A stretch of DNA of 64,000 bases, taken from Hypericum androsaemum. Taxonomy: Eukaryota; Streptophyta; Magnoliopsida; Malpighiales; Hypericaceae. The notes below the pieces were generated by a model that saw nothing but the letters and a program-made list of their open reading frames with translations, made no database searches and was not told where the DNA came from. Each line of letters starts with the position of its first letter. Positions within the stretch are counted from its first letter, which is position 1. Of the stretch, positions 1 through 10,716 are shown in pieces. The translations under genes were made by a program, and so were the position numbers. The stretch lies in contig OZ023180.1 of the NCBI GenBank assembly GCA_963995505.1, positions 2,728,501 through 2,792,500 of the forward strand, written 5' to 3'.

Positions 1-82
1 CGAAAGTAAATAGCTACAAAAACACAACTCTTAATAATTAATCTTAAAATAACCAACACACTAAATCCCTCGGAGCTTAATT

Positions 83-583
83 TCATGGGTAAGGTAGGAC
101 ACCGCTTCCACCTCCAACTCCACCGACACCACCGACCCCGCCGACGGCTCCGCCAACCCCGCCGACGCCACCAACGCCGCCGCCAAGCCCACTTCCGCCA
201 CCCAAGCCTCCAAGCCCACCTAGCCCACTTCCGCCGCCCAAGCCTCCGAGCCCACCAAGCCCACTTCCTCCACCCAAGCCTCCGAGCCCACTTCCTCCAC
301 CTAGGCCTCCGAGCCCGCCGACTCCACCTCCGAGCCCACCTCCGAGCCCGGTGATTCCACCAGCGCCTCCAACTCCCCCAAACGGGAGCCCAGTGGAGCC
401 CACCCCGGAGAAGCCACCAACTCCGCCGTAGGTGACGAAGTTCTTCTGGTCACCCAAACCAGCGTCATTGGGCTTGGTGGTGGTGGTGGTAGCCACATTT
501 TTGTCACTCGGTACGTCTCTTGCACTAGCTCGGAGCGATACTAGTGCAAGAACCAGCACCAAACTCGTGCAACTCTTCGCCAT
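83..583 (-). CDS. Secreted glycine-rich protein (probable cell-wall structural protein), 166 aa
   Basis: Seen: residues 1 to about 21 form a hydrophobic signal peptide ending near ASARDVP. A short polar stretch with a Thr run follows, then the segment DQKNFVTYGGVGGF, and from about residue 50 to the end the protein is almost only Gly with Leu, Val and Ser, in units such as GLGGGSGLGG. It ends in LPYP and has no Cys after the signal peptide. No intron is needed. The DQK-x-YGG segment recurs in the glycine-rich gene at 4383, so the two are probably related. Known: secreted glycine-rich proteins of plants are deposited in cell walls. Inferred: a structural wall protein. The Gly array is a coding minisatellite (about 190-310), so its length should vary between individuals. 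The ATG at 583 is chosen because the signal peptide starts there. Confidence 0.8.
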   Translation of the reverse strand: MAKSCTSLVLVLALVSLRASARDVPSDKNVATTTTTKPNDAGLGDQKNFVTYGGVGGFSGVGSTGLPFGGVGGAGGITGLGGGLGGGVGGLGGLGGGSGLGGLGGGSGLGGLGGLGGGSGLGGLGGLGGGSGLGGGVGGVGGVGGAVGGVGGVGGVGGGSGVLPYP

Positions 584-666
584 CTCTAATATTATTATTA
601 TTATTTTCCTCTCTAGTAGTTTTTTCTCTAAGACTCGGGTACTTGGGAGAAGGGGTTAGGGAGCAC

Positions 667-680
667 CATTTTAAAGGGCG
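667..680 (-). promoter_or_regulatory. TATA-like element of the first glycine-rich gene
   Basis: On the minus strand CGCCCTTTAAAATGG lies about 90 bases upstream of the ATG. This is the position and CGCC context that the TATA boxes of the related genes at 4.8, 20.0, 23.5 and 37.8 kb have, though the match is looser. An ATT microsatellite at 589-603 lies in the presumed 5' leader. Confidence 0.4.
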
Positions 681-744
681 GGAAGGGAGGTAGATGGCAG
701 TTGTGGAAGTAAATGGACTTAAATGCTGGTTTCAGAATTCAGAG

Positions 745-2830
745 TTTTTTTTTGAGGAAAAGAGGACGAATATATAGATTAGGTCGGAAAATTCGAGTAA
801 ATTAGTACATCAAGATGATCCGGATGGACATGAATCCATTTCGAGGGTAAAAGTTGGAGAAGGGATTGACGACACAGCCATCGGGTCGGTGATGTAGACA
901 AAAGCCACCCGGCAATCCATTTCTAACACAGATGGAGTATTGCTGTAATTCGCAGCCACCAACGTAATAGCCTTTGAAATGGCTGTGAGCTCCGTTTCTA
1001 AAGGAGTCAGAGTCTTGAAAATTTGAGTCTGATTGTATATGATTTGGCCAAAAGAGTCTCGAACAATGACCGCCGAACTCGTATTGAAAAATGAGTCGAT
1101 CTACGACGTGTCACAGTTGAGCTTTACGGTATCCGTCATCGGGCCAATTCATGAAGCAGTGGACAAAAGTGGAGCTATTTCAAGGTTGTTTACCTGCAAA
1201 AATTCCAAACAATTATTATTAGCACGGTTAGCAGTAAAAATAGGATCAATCTGAGTGCCTTCAAAAAAAAACTTATTTCTTGCACACCAAATTGACCAGC
1301 ACAGATACATGAGGTGAGAAACAAACTGGGCATTACTCCCATTACTAAGAGTGCTCGTAACAAACACAAACCACTCCTTAAAATCAGTAAAGTGCAAAAT
1401 CGAAGAGTGACAGTTAAAAGAGGAGAAAAACCAGGCAGCTCTAGCATGGAAGCAATTAAATAGGAGATGTATAGTACTTTCATCCTCAACGAAACAAATC
1501 GAACATAAAGGAGAAAGAGTGAGATGATGCTTATGTAAGTTAGCCGAAACTGGGACTCCATTTCTAATTAAACGCCAGATAAATTTTTTAACATTAGGGG
1601 CAATTTTAAGTCGAGACTTCCAAATACCAGGGTCAAAGAAGTATTACTAGAGCTAGCCATAAGACTAGCATTCCAAGTAATCAAATTAGATTTTAGAAAA
1701 TTGTAACCATGTTTAACAGAATAGCAGCCATCCTTGGCCAACTTTCATACAATTTTATCAGGGATATTCAAGGTAGCAATACGAATATTCAAAATCGCAG
1801 AAATCTTACTAGGAGAAAATAAAGATCGAATTAAGATCCAGTGCCAATCCCTAGTGTTAGGAATAATAAGGTCAGCCACCGAATTTAAATTATAATTTGC
1901 AGGAGGAGTAGACATAATGCAGTTGGACGGAGATAAGGTGATCCACTGGTCTGCCCAAATATAAATATTTTTTCCATCACCGATTCTAGTGAAGAGACCA
2001 GAATTCAGAGTCGAAGCTCCTTCCCTGATGCTGTTCCAAATCCACGAAGGGTTGCTACCTCTAGTCACATTTAGGATATCCCCATTAGGGAAATAAATCC
2101 CTTTAAGAATTTTATAGCAAAGAGAGGATTGATTGGAGAACAGTCTCCACGCTTGTTTAGCTAAGAGGGCAAGGTTAAAGAGGTAAAAAATTTTAAACCC
2201 TAAACCCCTGTGATTTAGGAGCCGCGAGTTTTTTCCAGCTAAGCCAATGTATTTTGTTACCATCCGGATCCTCCGACCACCAGAATTTAGCCAAGATGTT
2301 ATTGAGGCTTTCACAGAAGGTAATCGAAAAAAAGAGGCATTGCATGGCATACGTAAGGATTGCCAAGAGTACCGATTTGATTAGAATTTTCCTACCCGCC
2401 AGGGAAAGGAGTTTTTGTTTCCAACTGCCCGACTGTTTACGAATACGTTCCAAAATAAAATTTAAAGCCTCCTTCTTAGAACGATCCCAAAAGGAAGGGA
2501 GACCAAGATACTTATCATTAGTGCTTATGATTTCCATGTTAAGGATCGAGAAAAAGGCAATAATGTTTGCTTTATTTTCTATTTTCGAGAAACAGATACT
2601 AGATTTGGAGAAATTAATTTTCTGGCCAGAATATCCTGAATAGTCGGACAGAATTTCTTTAAGTTTAGTAACCTCATCGATATTAGCCTTGGCGAAAATA
2701 AGCGGCGAAAATAAGCGTATTATCCGCGAACAAGATCTGGATAATCACCGGGATATTGCTGTTGAACCTAAGGCCTGTAATGAGGCCCTGAGAGTTTGGT
2801 CGCTCAAATTTCCAAGATATCTAGTCAAGA
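745..2830 (-). mobile_element. 5'-truncated L1-type LINE, decayed
   Basis: The minus strand holds the C-terminal half of a LINE ORF2 broken by many stops and frameshifts, and it ends in a short poly(A) (T run at 745-753 on the plus strand). No target-site duplication could be identified. The 5' end, near 2830, is where recognisable reverse-transcriptase sequence stops, so that border is approximate. It lies between the two glycine-rich genes. Confidence 0.75.
830..2830 (-). pseudogene. LINE ORF2 remnant: reverse transcriptase, zinc-binding region, RNase H
   Basis: Reading down the minus strand: near 2730 the reverse-transcriptase active-site region reads ILFADNTLIFA, with Asn where the second catalytic Asp is expected. 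Then comes KINFSKSSI, then DKYLGLPSFWDRSKKEALNF (about 2460-2530), SLAGRKILIKSVL, and FNLALLAKQAWRL (about 2140). The zinc-binding RVT region with WIWNSIREG and GDGKNIYIWADQW follows (about 1950-2050). Weak RNase H-like sequence runs from about 1150 to 830. These are standard landmarks of plant L1 ORF2. Frames change at least between 2193-2537, 1745-2350 and 1190-1561. The element cannot encode a functional protein. Confidence 0.75.
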
Positions 2831-4280
2831 TCCTTTTTTCGGAAATTATTTACCCTTTAGCACTGCTTTCAATTTCAATCAAGAGTCAAACCCATCGTTG
2901 TGACTTGTAATTTGTGTCACTACAACAAATATCACCTGTGCTGCTGTACATACAGTTTAAGCATCAAACTGTATTGATGCAAAGTTGTATCTTCGATGTG
3001 GTTTTATGTATCTCAGCTGCCATTTTAGTCAGTATTATTTCGATGAGGTTTTTTTTCTTTTGAGAAGTTACGAGTTCTTGTAACTTATATTATACACATA
3101 TATTCTAACTACTTCGCAATGTCTTCGAGAAAAATTCAAAGTATCCAATCATTGTTATAATATGTCTAGCATATGTATTGTTAACTTCCTTATTAATGCA
3201 TTTGTTTTCTATGTAATCTGACTACTTAATAAAAAACTTTTAAAGCCACATAAAAAAAACCTCTTTTGTGCGAATCTCTGAGTCAATTACAGTCTGCCAA
3301 AATTGTCTTTTAAATTTGTAAGAATTAAAATTAAAAAAATTTATAATTAAATTCTCATTTTTATTACTTGGAATAGCCGGAAAATATCTTCTAATGAAAG
3401 TGAAGTAGGGAGGACGAGATGTTTGATCAGTACCAGTGAGGATCGCAAAAACGCTGACACGATGGGGGCGGCCTAATTTACAGAGATAAAATAATTTATA
3501 TACAGATAGACAATACATAAATAGGTGTCAGAATCCTACACATGCATTGGTTGCAAATGGAATCCCCCTAACAAGTTGCCGACTGAGAAGTATTATTGTA
3601 CTTGACCACATGGTATAATATGGGCACGTACTTGGACTTGGAAATTAACACTGTGCATTACTCTCTATTTACTGGAACTATGGACTGTGTCCTAGCTAGC
3701 TTTCTGTTTCTCTGACATAGAAATATAGAACGAAGTACTTTTTTTATAAAAAAACAAATATAGAAAGAAATGGGTTTAGCATCTTGGACATGGGTGATTA
3801 AGCTTGTCTTAATCACAGATATAGTTTTCTTCTGTGTAAATTAGTTGATTTATGACTCGTAATGATCATTTGAATAAATAATGATCCAAGCTAACATAAG
3901 ACTTGTACCGTAGGCTGGTTTGGCTTTCTTTTCTCGCTCTTTTTAATGTTTGTCGCCGGAGCCCCGAGGGACGCTGACGCAAGTTATTAACCGGCGCGTT
4001 TTGCATTATGGGCCAAAAGCCCAATTTCTGCTATTTTATTTCCCATGCAATTCAAGATTCTTATATTAATGACGTAACAAAATTTAGATTAATGTAAAAT
4101 AAATAAATATTACCAGAAGAAAAGTGAAAATTGATAAACGGACTCAAACATCTCAGTGGATACAAGTAGAGTAATTGATTATCTCCATGTTGACCCGGGA
4201 TCGTTTACAATTTGCACCGACCAAATTAAACATGAAAAGTACACTACCACAACAAACTAATTCGAAATCGAACAAGTACA
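2831..4280. other. AT-rich intergenic sequence, nothing recognised
   Basis: The stretch is mostly AT-rich, with a small GC-rich patch at about 3950-4000. Its ORFs (for example minus 3240-3518) show no coding character. No repeat border, RNA gene or promoter could be supported. Confidence 0.5.
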
Positions 4281-4382
4281 TCACAAAGTACAAAGGCAAA
4301 TGGTGCAACTCTTGCAAAGAACACAAAACACTGGCCATGCAATGACCCAATACATTCAAAAACTCACTCAGTAATAATCAAA

Positions 4383-4748
4383 TCAAGGGTGGTTGGGGCT
4401 TCTTCCTCCCTTACAGCGAGCACCGGCGCCGCCGCTGACGGCGGCACCTCCCAACCCGCCCCCCATACCGGCATTGGCACCCGTATCACACTCAACGCCT
4501 CCACGAAGCCGGCCAGCCCCGCCACCAACTTCTCCAGCGGCTCCAACTCCACCACGCATACCAAGAGCCGGGAACCTACCAACCCCAACGCGGCCGGCAC
4601 CCATACCGGCGCCGGCACTCACACCGCCATACATATCGAACTTCTGGTCGGCGAGGCCGGTGCCCTTATTAGGGACATCTCCGGCGGCACTTGCGTAGGC
4701 AATCGCTACGGCAAGAACCAGTACTAACACGAAATACGAAGTAGCCAT
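4383..4748 (-). CDS. Secreted glycine-rich protein with C-terminal Cys pair, 121 aa
   Basis: Seen: the signal peptide MATSYFVLVLVLAVAIAYAS is very close to that of the GSLP-repeat genes (MATSSWYC..VLA.AIAHAS). DQKFDMYGGV links it to the first glycine-rich gene. A Gly/Ala/Met/Val-rich body (residues about 45-85) and a C-terminus with two Cys follow: VECDTG, then Gly-rich, then ARCKGGRSPNHP. The gene at 37215 ends the same way (VNC, Gly/Ser-rich, GCQGG, HP). The downstream flank (about 4289-4320) also shares AAATGGTGCAACTCTTGCAA with the flanks at 19.08 and 37.1 kb. Inferred: a member of the same tandem family whose repeat region is Gly-rich instead of Leu-Pro-rich; probably extracellular matrix. 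The two Cys could form one disulphide. Single exon. Confidence 0.8.
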   Translation of the reverse strand: MATSYFVLVLVLAVAIAYASAAGDVPNKGTGLADQKFDMYGGVSAGAGMGAGRVGVGRFPALGMRGGVGAAGEVGGGAGRLRGGVECDTGANAGMGGGLGGAAVSGGAGARCKGGRSPNHP

Positions 4749-4814
4749 ATCTATATATTCTCTCTTGAAGCTCCTTACGGATTAGCTATTTGCTTTAGTG
4801 ATATACTTGTTCTT

Positions 4815-4840
4815 GCATCGGGTACCTGCTTATATAGGCG
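4815..4840 (-). promoter_or_regulatory. Core promoter module (TATA) of the 4.4-kb glycine-rich gene
   Basis: The plus strand reads GCATCGGGTACCTGCTTATA then TAGGCG. On the coding strand this gives CGCCTATATAAGCAGG, a good TATA box about 85 bases upstream of the ATG. The same module, with TTTTATA, lies before three other genes (19944, 23446 and 37803). Confidence 0.65.
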
Positions 4841-6401
4841 TAACGTCTGAGTCCGATATCGACTCTGATATAGAGATTAAAAAAACTGTGGCGGGGCATG
4901 CAAGGGTTTGTAATTATAAAATTAACGTAGCGAATGTAGATCACATAGTAGTACGGCTACTTCGCGTGCTGTATATCGGTGGCTTCGTTCAGGTTACCTG
5001 AACTGTAGGACTTCACATGGATCCAAAGTGTATCGAATCAGAGTTAGTTTGACTTAAATTTACTTAACTATTTAAGATATACTATTAATAGAATTATTTC
5101 TTAAATAGGATTTGACTGTTTTACACTTCAAAAATTATTAGTAAAGCTGATTCGTATTCCATTCATTATATATGATAGTCCGTTAATTATATGTTCTGAC
5201 ACAAATTTTAAAAATATTTAGTTAAAAAAAATCGTATTAGCGTGTGAAAACAATATATTGGATTACGGGTAAAAAAAAACATATTCTGACTCGTTCATTA
5301 CGCACACGGTAACATATGTATCAGGGTATTTGATATAATTAATATAGTTTTACCGTATGTTTAAATAATCGTGTACGTAATAAAGGCCACACGTTGCAAA
5401 GTATGCTTTAATTATTGATTATATATTGTCGTGCAGGACATTAAAAAGAGTATGTATTTTGCACAAGAAAATTTAATAGTTTTTTTTGAAGTCGGGGAAT
5501 GGCGGCCAAAAGAAAATAGTATATTTTAAAACTACGATCGTCAAAGAATGATATGAAATTGATTATGAATTTTCTACATTTATGTTTTTAATAGGCATGT
5601 TAGAATTTTCAAATCAATTTTTTTGAAAAGATAAAAATATAACATGATTACACAATGGTGTTAAAGATTAATTGTGAGCACGAGGGAGAGGAACACTCTC
5701 CTAGGCTAGCCAGAAGAAGAAAACGCGGGAAAAGAAGATGAAATCAAAAGTTGGGCCTAATATAATTGAAGCCCAATCAAGATGTTGTGGTCATAGTAAC
5801 GTGGGTGAGAGTGGTAAATTTGCACCTAAATTTTCGTATCTCTCGTCAGGCCAAATATTCTTCGATTTTTACATTTAATTCAAAATTTTAAATTAAAATT
5901 TTGAGTCATAAGATTTTTTAATGAAATCCGGGTACGAGAAACTTTTGCAATAGTACATATATATATATACATATATTTATATATAGGGTGTAAAAATCTT
6001 TAATAAAACCATATCAACCTATCAAAAAAAATTCTTTACCGCTAAATAGTAACGTCGACAGCCCATATCATACCGTTGGTTAAAGCCTGAAGGCCTTGCA
6101 TCCAAGATCAACCCGTGGTTGCTTAATTAATTACCTGATTGTGCTCGCCTATATACTTAATTATTTCAATAGGTTATAGGTCTGCTAATGGCGTGCCTGG
6201 TTGGTTACCGAAAGAAAAGACCAGATCTCTTATTACTTTTAATATCGTGGATTTTTTTTAAACAGGCAATAATATAGACGGTTTAGTATACTTTCTAGAT
6301 GTTACGCGACACGTGTAAAAATTTAAATATTAGAGAAATCGATTCAAGTTCAGGCTTAAACATACAATTGGAGTACTCCATGTTGGAAAACCTTTGAAAT
6401 A
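4841..6401. other. Intergenic; its right end is a segment duplicated at 21.95 and 36.45 kb
   Basis: 4841-6170 is AT-rich and contains nothing recognised; an AT microsatellite lies at about 5957-5985. From about 6168 (GGTCTGCTAATGGCGTGCCT) the sequence parallels 21953-22165, with only scattered differences, up to the insertion point at 6402. Part of it is also seen at 36460. This marks the left edge of the duplicated gene block that is cut by the 12-kb nest. Confidence 0.6.
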
Positions 6402-6414
6402 GTGGGAAATTATT

Positions 6415-6619
6415 TTTTTTAATTGTGAATTTTTATTAATAGGAAAAGAAAGATTACAGAATGAAGATGAGAAATGATAGAAAAAGAAAAAAAAATTAAA
6501 AATAGAGCCAAGGCCTAAACGGGTAGCCAGAGTGGCAAATCCGCTGTCATATCTAGTGTCTCACCCAAGCAAACCCACAAGACGGGTAGTCAAGGACGAT
6601 ACCAATCAGCTAGGAAGCA
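6415..6619 (-). other. 3' UTR of the ORF1-only element
   Basis: On the coding (minus) strand this follows the ORF1 stop at 6620. It is T-rich, contains the polyadenylation-like TATTAATAAAAATTC and runs into the A tract. No ORF2 sequence is present. Confidence 0.5.
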
Positions 6620-7245
6620 TCAAAAATTCATATCATACTCCGACCAGCGTAGATCTTCATCGGTGTAGGTACTCCTGGTTCGCTTCCTCGCTTGAAAACG
6701 AGTGTTCTTGGCAGGCGGAAGGTCGAAATACTCGGCCTCGTCCGACCAATTGTTCTTCATCTGCTTCGTAATAGAGCCCATGAACTTTAATGAAGCCTTT
6801 ATATCATCCGAGTCCGAGAAAATAATAATATTGTTACCTTTTTGACCCGGAAGAGGCATGGATTCCGTAGAGGGCAAGGCTGAAGCACGACCCAAGATAG
6901 AGAGAGCAGAGCCCTGTAATATCGGGGTTCTCTTGCCAAGAAAACCCGACTTTAGGCCCTTATGTTTAGAGCTCTTTGATGAGCGTATTTTACCCTCGCC
7001 AGCCCATCCCAAAGTTGAGCCAACCTTTAGGTTTTCCCTTTCTGTCGAAGAAGTTGGCGTCACGGGTTCCGTAACCAACGACCAAGTAGCCTGCTGCTCT
7101 GTAGAAGGTGAGTCGTCCAATAATTCCTCAATTAAAATCCCACTCACCACAGTCAAACATGATTGCTCCATACCATCCCCTGTCTTGTCCTTCAGAGACT
7201 CTGGAATAACCTCGTGATCAGAAAAAATAACTACCCCAGTACCTG
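6620..7245 (-). pseudogene. LINE ORF1 (DUF4283/zinc-knuckle type), C-terminal part
   Basis: An open frame on the minus strand ends at 6620 (DLRWSEYDMNF). The ORF can be opened from 7333, but its first 27 or so residues are read out of the LTR that begins at 7251, so the ORF1 part starts near AGTGVVIFSDHEVIPES. Two similar segments occur in the ORF1 protein. GRASALPSTESMPLPGQKG, followed by IIIFSDSDDIKASLKF, lies here. GRASALPSLDSIPIPGQ, followed after the LTR by VVIFSDHEVIPESLK, makes the first copy. The tail is basic and low in complexity. Function: in plant LINEs this protein binds RNA; here it is a remnant. Confidence 0.55.
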
Positions 7246-7250
7246 CTTGC
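7246..7250. repeat. Target-site duplication CTTGC (left)
   Basis: The matching copy is at 9310-9314, directly outside the TG...CA ends of the LTR. Confidence 0.8.
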
Positions 7251-9309
7251 TGAAAGGAAGAATTTTTACACCCCTCTTGCAATAAAGAGTAAGTAAGGGA
7301 TTGTCGTCCCACAAGGACTAAGTTATAGGCCACAAATACAACTCGACCACTAGTTTAGGACTACAAGTAATAAATTTGTCAATTCCAAACACGAGTTGGT
7401 TACTACAATGACTAAACTAGAAGATGATTTAAACAATAAAAAAAAGAGTGGGCTTGGCACCAATGACACCTAGATAACCAAATGGCCTATGGGATTTATT
7501 AAGTTCGTGTTATGGTCTGGGTATTTCTAAAGTAATTAATCAATGCTTCTACCATTAATTAGTCTAAATTAATCTTTAATTAAGCTTATTTAAACTAATC
7601 ACACTCCTGTGACTAATTAACTACCTAATCTAACTAATTACTAATTATAACCATCATCTTTTAGATAACTAATCACCTAATGAGATCCCTCGTCAAAAGA
7701 CAATTAATTAACTAGTTAAATGGTCTATTAATCCTAACTCTTCTCAAAGATTAGTATTAATTATATTCATAATTAAGATAATTAAGCAAGATTAAGTATT
7801 AAACTCATTAACTAGTTCACAAACTTTAGCATTTTAACCCCACTAAACTATAGGCTAAATAAATTCCTTCAATGTACCAAACCCACTAATCAACTATTCA
7901 CACATCAACTACACAACTAAACACATCCATTAAATAAAGCAAGTAAACCATGAACATAAAAGAGAGGGTTAAAGAAAGGTCAAGATGATCTTCAAAGCTT
8001 TCAAAAATTCTCCTTCAAGTTCTCTACAAGTTCCAACAATGGTGAGCCAAGTTCTCTTCCAAAGAGAAAAGTGAGTGGAGTGGACGAGTGAGTTTAGGAA
8101 AATATCTAAGTTCTAAGAGTTAATTTCCAAGGAAAGCTAATGAGGCTATTTATACAAAAATTTCTAACTCAAACTAACTAAACTATTCCTAAAGTTCCAG
8201 CCAAGTAAAACCATGGACAATCCCGAAATAGGCCCAAAATGGTTCATGAATTCTGGCCCATCTCGGCTAGACAAGTTCTCAGATTTGAAGGTTGACTTTG
8301 GATGCATTTGTCACCCTCTTAGATTCCGAATTTGAAGAAGATTATTGAGACAAAGTTGTAGCCACAGATATCTTCTTTCTAGAACTACCTCACTCGTCTC
8401 CATCAGACTTCATATGCAAAAGTTATCTTCATTTGAGTAGCTCAAGATCAGTCTGCCCAATGTCGTCGAGGTCCCGATCGTGTACCATTCTTCACGGCTG
8501 ATCCAATCATTTTTGACACGATCCAAGGTGCACTAAAAGAGAGGGTTAAAAAAAGCTCAAGATGATCTTCAAAGCTTTTAAAAATTCTCCTTCAAGTTCT
8601 CTACAAGTTCCAACAATGGTGAGCCAAGTTCTCTTCCAAAGAGAAAAGTGAGTGGAATGGGCGAGTGAGTTTAGGAAAATATCTAAGTTCTAAGAGTTAA
8701 CTTCCAAGGAAAGCTAATGAGGCTATTTATACAAAAATTTCTAACTCAAACTAACTAAACTATTCCTAAAATTTCTGCCAAGTAAAACCATAGACATTCC
8801 CAAAATAGGCCCAAAATAGTTCATGAATTCTGGCCCATCTCGGCTAGGCAAGTTCTCAGATTTGAAGGTTGACTTTGGATGCATTTGTCACCCTTTTAGA
8901 TTTCGAATTTGAAGAAGATTATTGAGACAAAGTTGTAGCCACAGATATTTTCTTTCTAGAACTACTTCACTCGTCTCCATCAGACTTCATATGCAAAAGT
9001 TATCTTCATTTGAGTAGCTCGAGATCAGTCTGCCCAATGTCGTCGAGGTCCCGATCGTGCACCATTCTTCACGGCTGATCCAATCATTTTTGACACGATC
9101 CAAGGTGCACTAATATCTTCCTCGCATCTCCACAAAGTCTCCTAGCAATAAATACGAACAAAACGTAATAAAAATTATAAGAACTACACTAAAATATTCA
9201 AAGCAAGAAATATGACATTATATCAATACATAACAAACAAAAATACTAGAAATAATGGAAAACTAACACTAAAATATACATAGATGATAGAGTATTTCCG
9301 CACTCATCA
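7251..9309 (-). mobile_element. Solo LTR, 2059 bp, probably Ty3/gypsy (Tat/Ogre-like)
   Basis: The minus strand starts TGATGAGTGCGGAAATACTC and ends TTCCTTTCA, flanked by perfect 5-bp CTTGC repeats. No PBS, gag, pol or second LTR is present, so this is a solo LTR left by LTR-LTR recombination. From memory of plant repeats, the TGATGAG start and the GGGACGACAATCCC-like motif near the 3' end resemble Tat/Ogre-type gypsy LTRs; the class is inferred. It sits inside the LINE ORF1 and splits that frame between IPGQ and AGTGVV. It contains a large tandem duplication (7958-9111). Confidence 0.75.
7958..9111. repeat. 577-bp tandem duplication inside the solo LTR
   Basis: Unit 1 is 7958-8534 and unit 2 is 8535-9111. 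Both begin AAAAGAGAGGGTTAAA and end CGATCCAAGGTGCACT, with only scattered substitutions (for example GTGAGTGGAGTGGACGAG against GTGAGTGGAATGGGCGAG). The period is constant at 577, so the duplication is fairly recent and has no internal indels that I could see. Confidence 0.9.
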
Positions 9310-9314
9310 CTTGC
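9310..9314. repeat. Target-site duplication CTTGC (right)
   Basis: Partner of 7246-7250; it directly follows the LTR end ACTCATCA. Confidence 0.8.
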
Positions 9315-10716
9315 CCCGGTATGGGAATGGAATCCAGAGAAGGAAGCGCTGAAGCCCGTCCCACGAGCTGGTCAAAAGTAGGCACCAAATTATCCACGGC
9401 CAGTCATCATGCTGCACCAAATTCTCTAGAACAGTAATTCAAGCGAGAGTAGCACACTCCTCTAAACAACTTCAAATTCTGAATTCTTTTCAATAAAAAC
9501 AAGCTCACTTGATACAACCTCCAATTCAAAATTTTCAGGTAAAACAAGATCCTCTTGATAAGCAAATTATTCTAACAAAGCTGTTATAGCCAGAGAAATA
9601 CTCCCCTCGACTTCAAGAGCCGTGGGAGGAGGATATCCAACCGCACCCTCCACACCAATCTCTCCCTCCTTAAGTTCCAACTCCTCAGAAAATCCATCAT
9701 GTGAAGTCGAAGCAGGCAATTTTCGCTGCCAAACTCGCATATCCCTCCTCGCCTCCACTACGACCCGAGGTTCAACCATGTTCTGATTCACCACCAGAAC
9801 TTCCTCTACAGGGTGCAACTTGAGACAAGTAGAGGTGGCATGTCCAAGCACCTTGCAGTGCTCACAAATTTTGGCAAGTCCTCGTATACAACATCCACAA
9901 GACAACTACCATCATCCTGCTGTAAGCAAATTTGGCCCCAACATGGCCTGGTCATATCAATCTCAACAAGAATACGAATAGAAGCCCCATTAACTTTGTT
10001 CAACGCACCTGAGTCAACACGTATAGGATTACCCACTGATGTGGCAAGACCGAAAACAATGTCGGGCTCAATATGTTCCATACTCAACCCTACCAACTGA
10101 ACCCAAACCTTCGCACGAGTAGCATGGACCTTGGACGGACAGAAGAAAGGAACCCATGGCTACATGTAGAAAGTGCCATGAGGAATGCGCCAAACCATTG
10201 AGCTCCAAACCGTATCCCGATCCTTCTCGGCAGCAAATTTGAACCCAAAATAACCCATACCCAGGGGCAGCATCTTCACATCTTGAATTGACCAAGCCTT
10301 AACAACCGAACAGTACAGCTCATAAGAGGAATAAGGCTTGCTGCCCTTCGGCCTCACCAACCTCCCGATGAGAGCACGAGCTCCATAATTAACTCCTCTA
10401 GTTGATCGTTCCTTATTCACCTCAAGCACATGCAAGTTACCATCAAGATTAGGCCGAATAAAATTACCTGTATTAGACTAGCAACTAGCTCTCGAGCGAA
10501 CCGATTCTAGCGGAAGAAGGATCTGCAACGCCGCTTGGAGAAATCTGAGCGCTGCAAGGGATTCTGGAGGAGGCGCCCCCATGGACTCTTGAGGAGGCCC
10601 CGCCACCGAAGGAAGAAAAGAGAAGGCGGAGGAGGAGGTCTGTCTGCCTGGCGCGACATCGGGCGGAGTCGCAAAAGGGGCACAACCGATAACAGGTCCA
10701 GGGACGGGCAAGAGGC
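9315..10716 (-). pseudogene. LINE ORF1 (DUF4283 plus CCHC zinc knuckle), N-terminal and middle part
   Basis: The minus strand encodes, in pieces: a Pro/Ser-rich N-terminus (from 10716); GNFIRPNLDGNLHVLEV and AARALIGRLVRPKG-like sequence; FKFAAEKDRDTVWSSMVWRI (about 10200); and WVQLVGLSMEHIEPDIVFGL, ASIRILVEIDMTRPCWG (about 9950-10100). This is the usual DUF4283 arrangement of plant LINE ORF1. A zinc knuckle CEHCKVLGHATSTC (C-x2-C-x4-H-x4-C) follows at about 9828-9870, then an acidic tail and LVGRASALPSLDSIPIPGQ at the LTR border. Damage: a TAG at about 10478, a stop before PWVPFF (about 10160), and a frame change near 9875 just before the knuckle. The continuation is at 6620-7245 and the start lies beyond the copia element at 18380. 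Confidence 0.65.
10712..10716. repeat. Target-site duplication GAGGC (left) of copia element 1
   Basis: The matching copy is at 18380-18384, directly outside the TG...CA ends. Confidence 0.85.

Noticed and set aside
85..354. Basic His/Arg/Pro-rich plus-strand ORF
   Set aside because: Shadow of the Gly-rich array on the minus strand.
7251..7333. N-terminal MAYNLVLVGRQSLTYSLLQ of the 237-codon ORF as a genuine protein start
   Set aside because: These codons are read from the end of the solo LTR; the ORF1 homology starts only after the target duplication.
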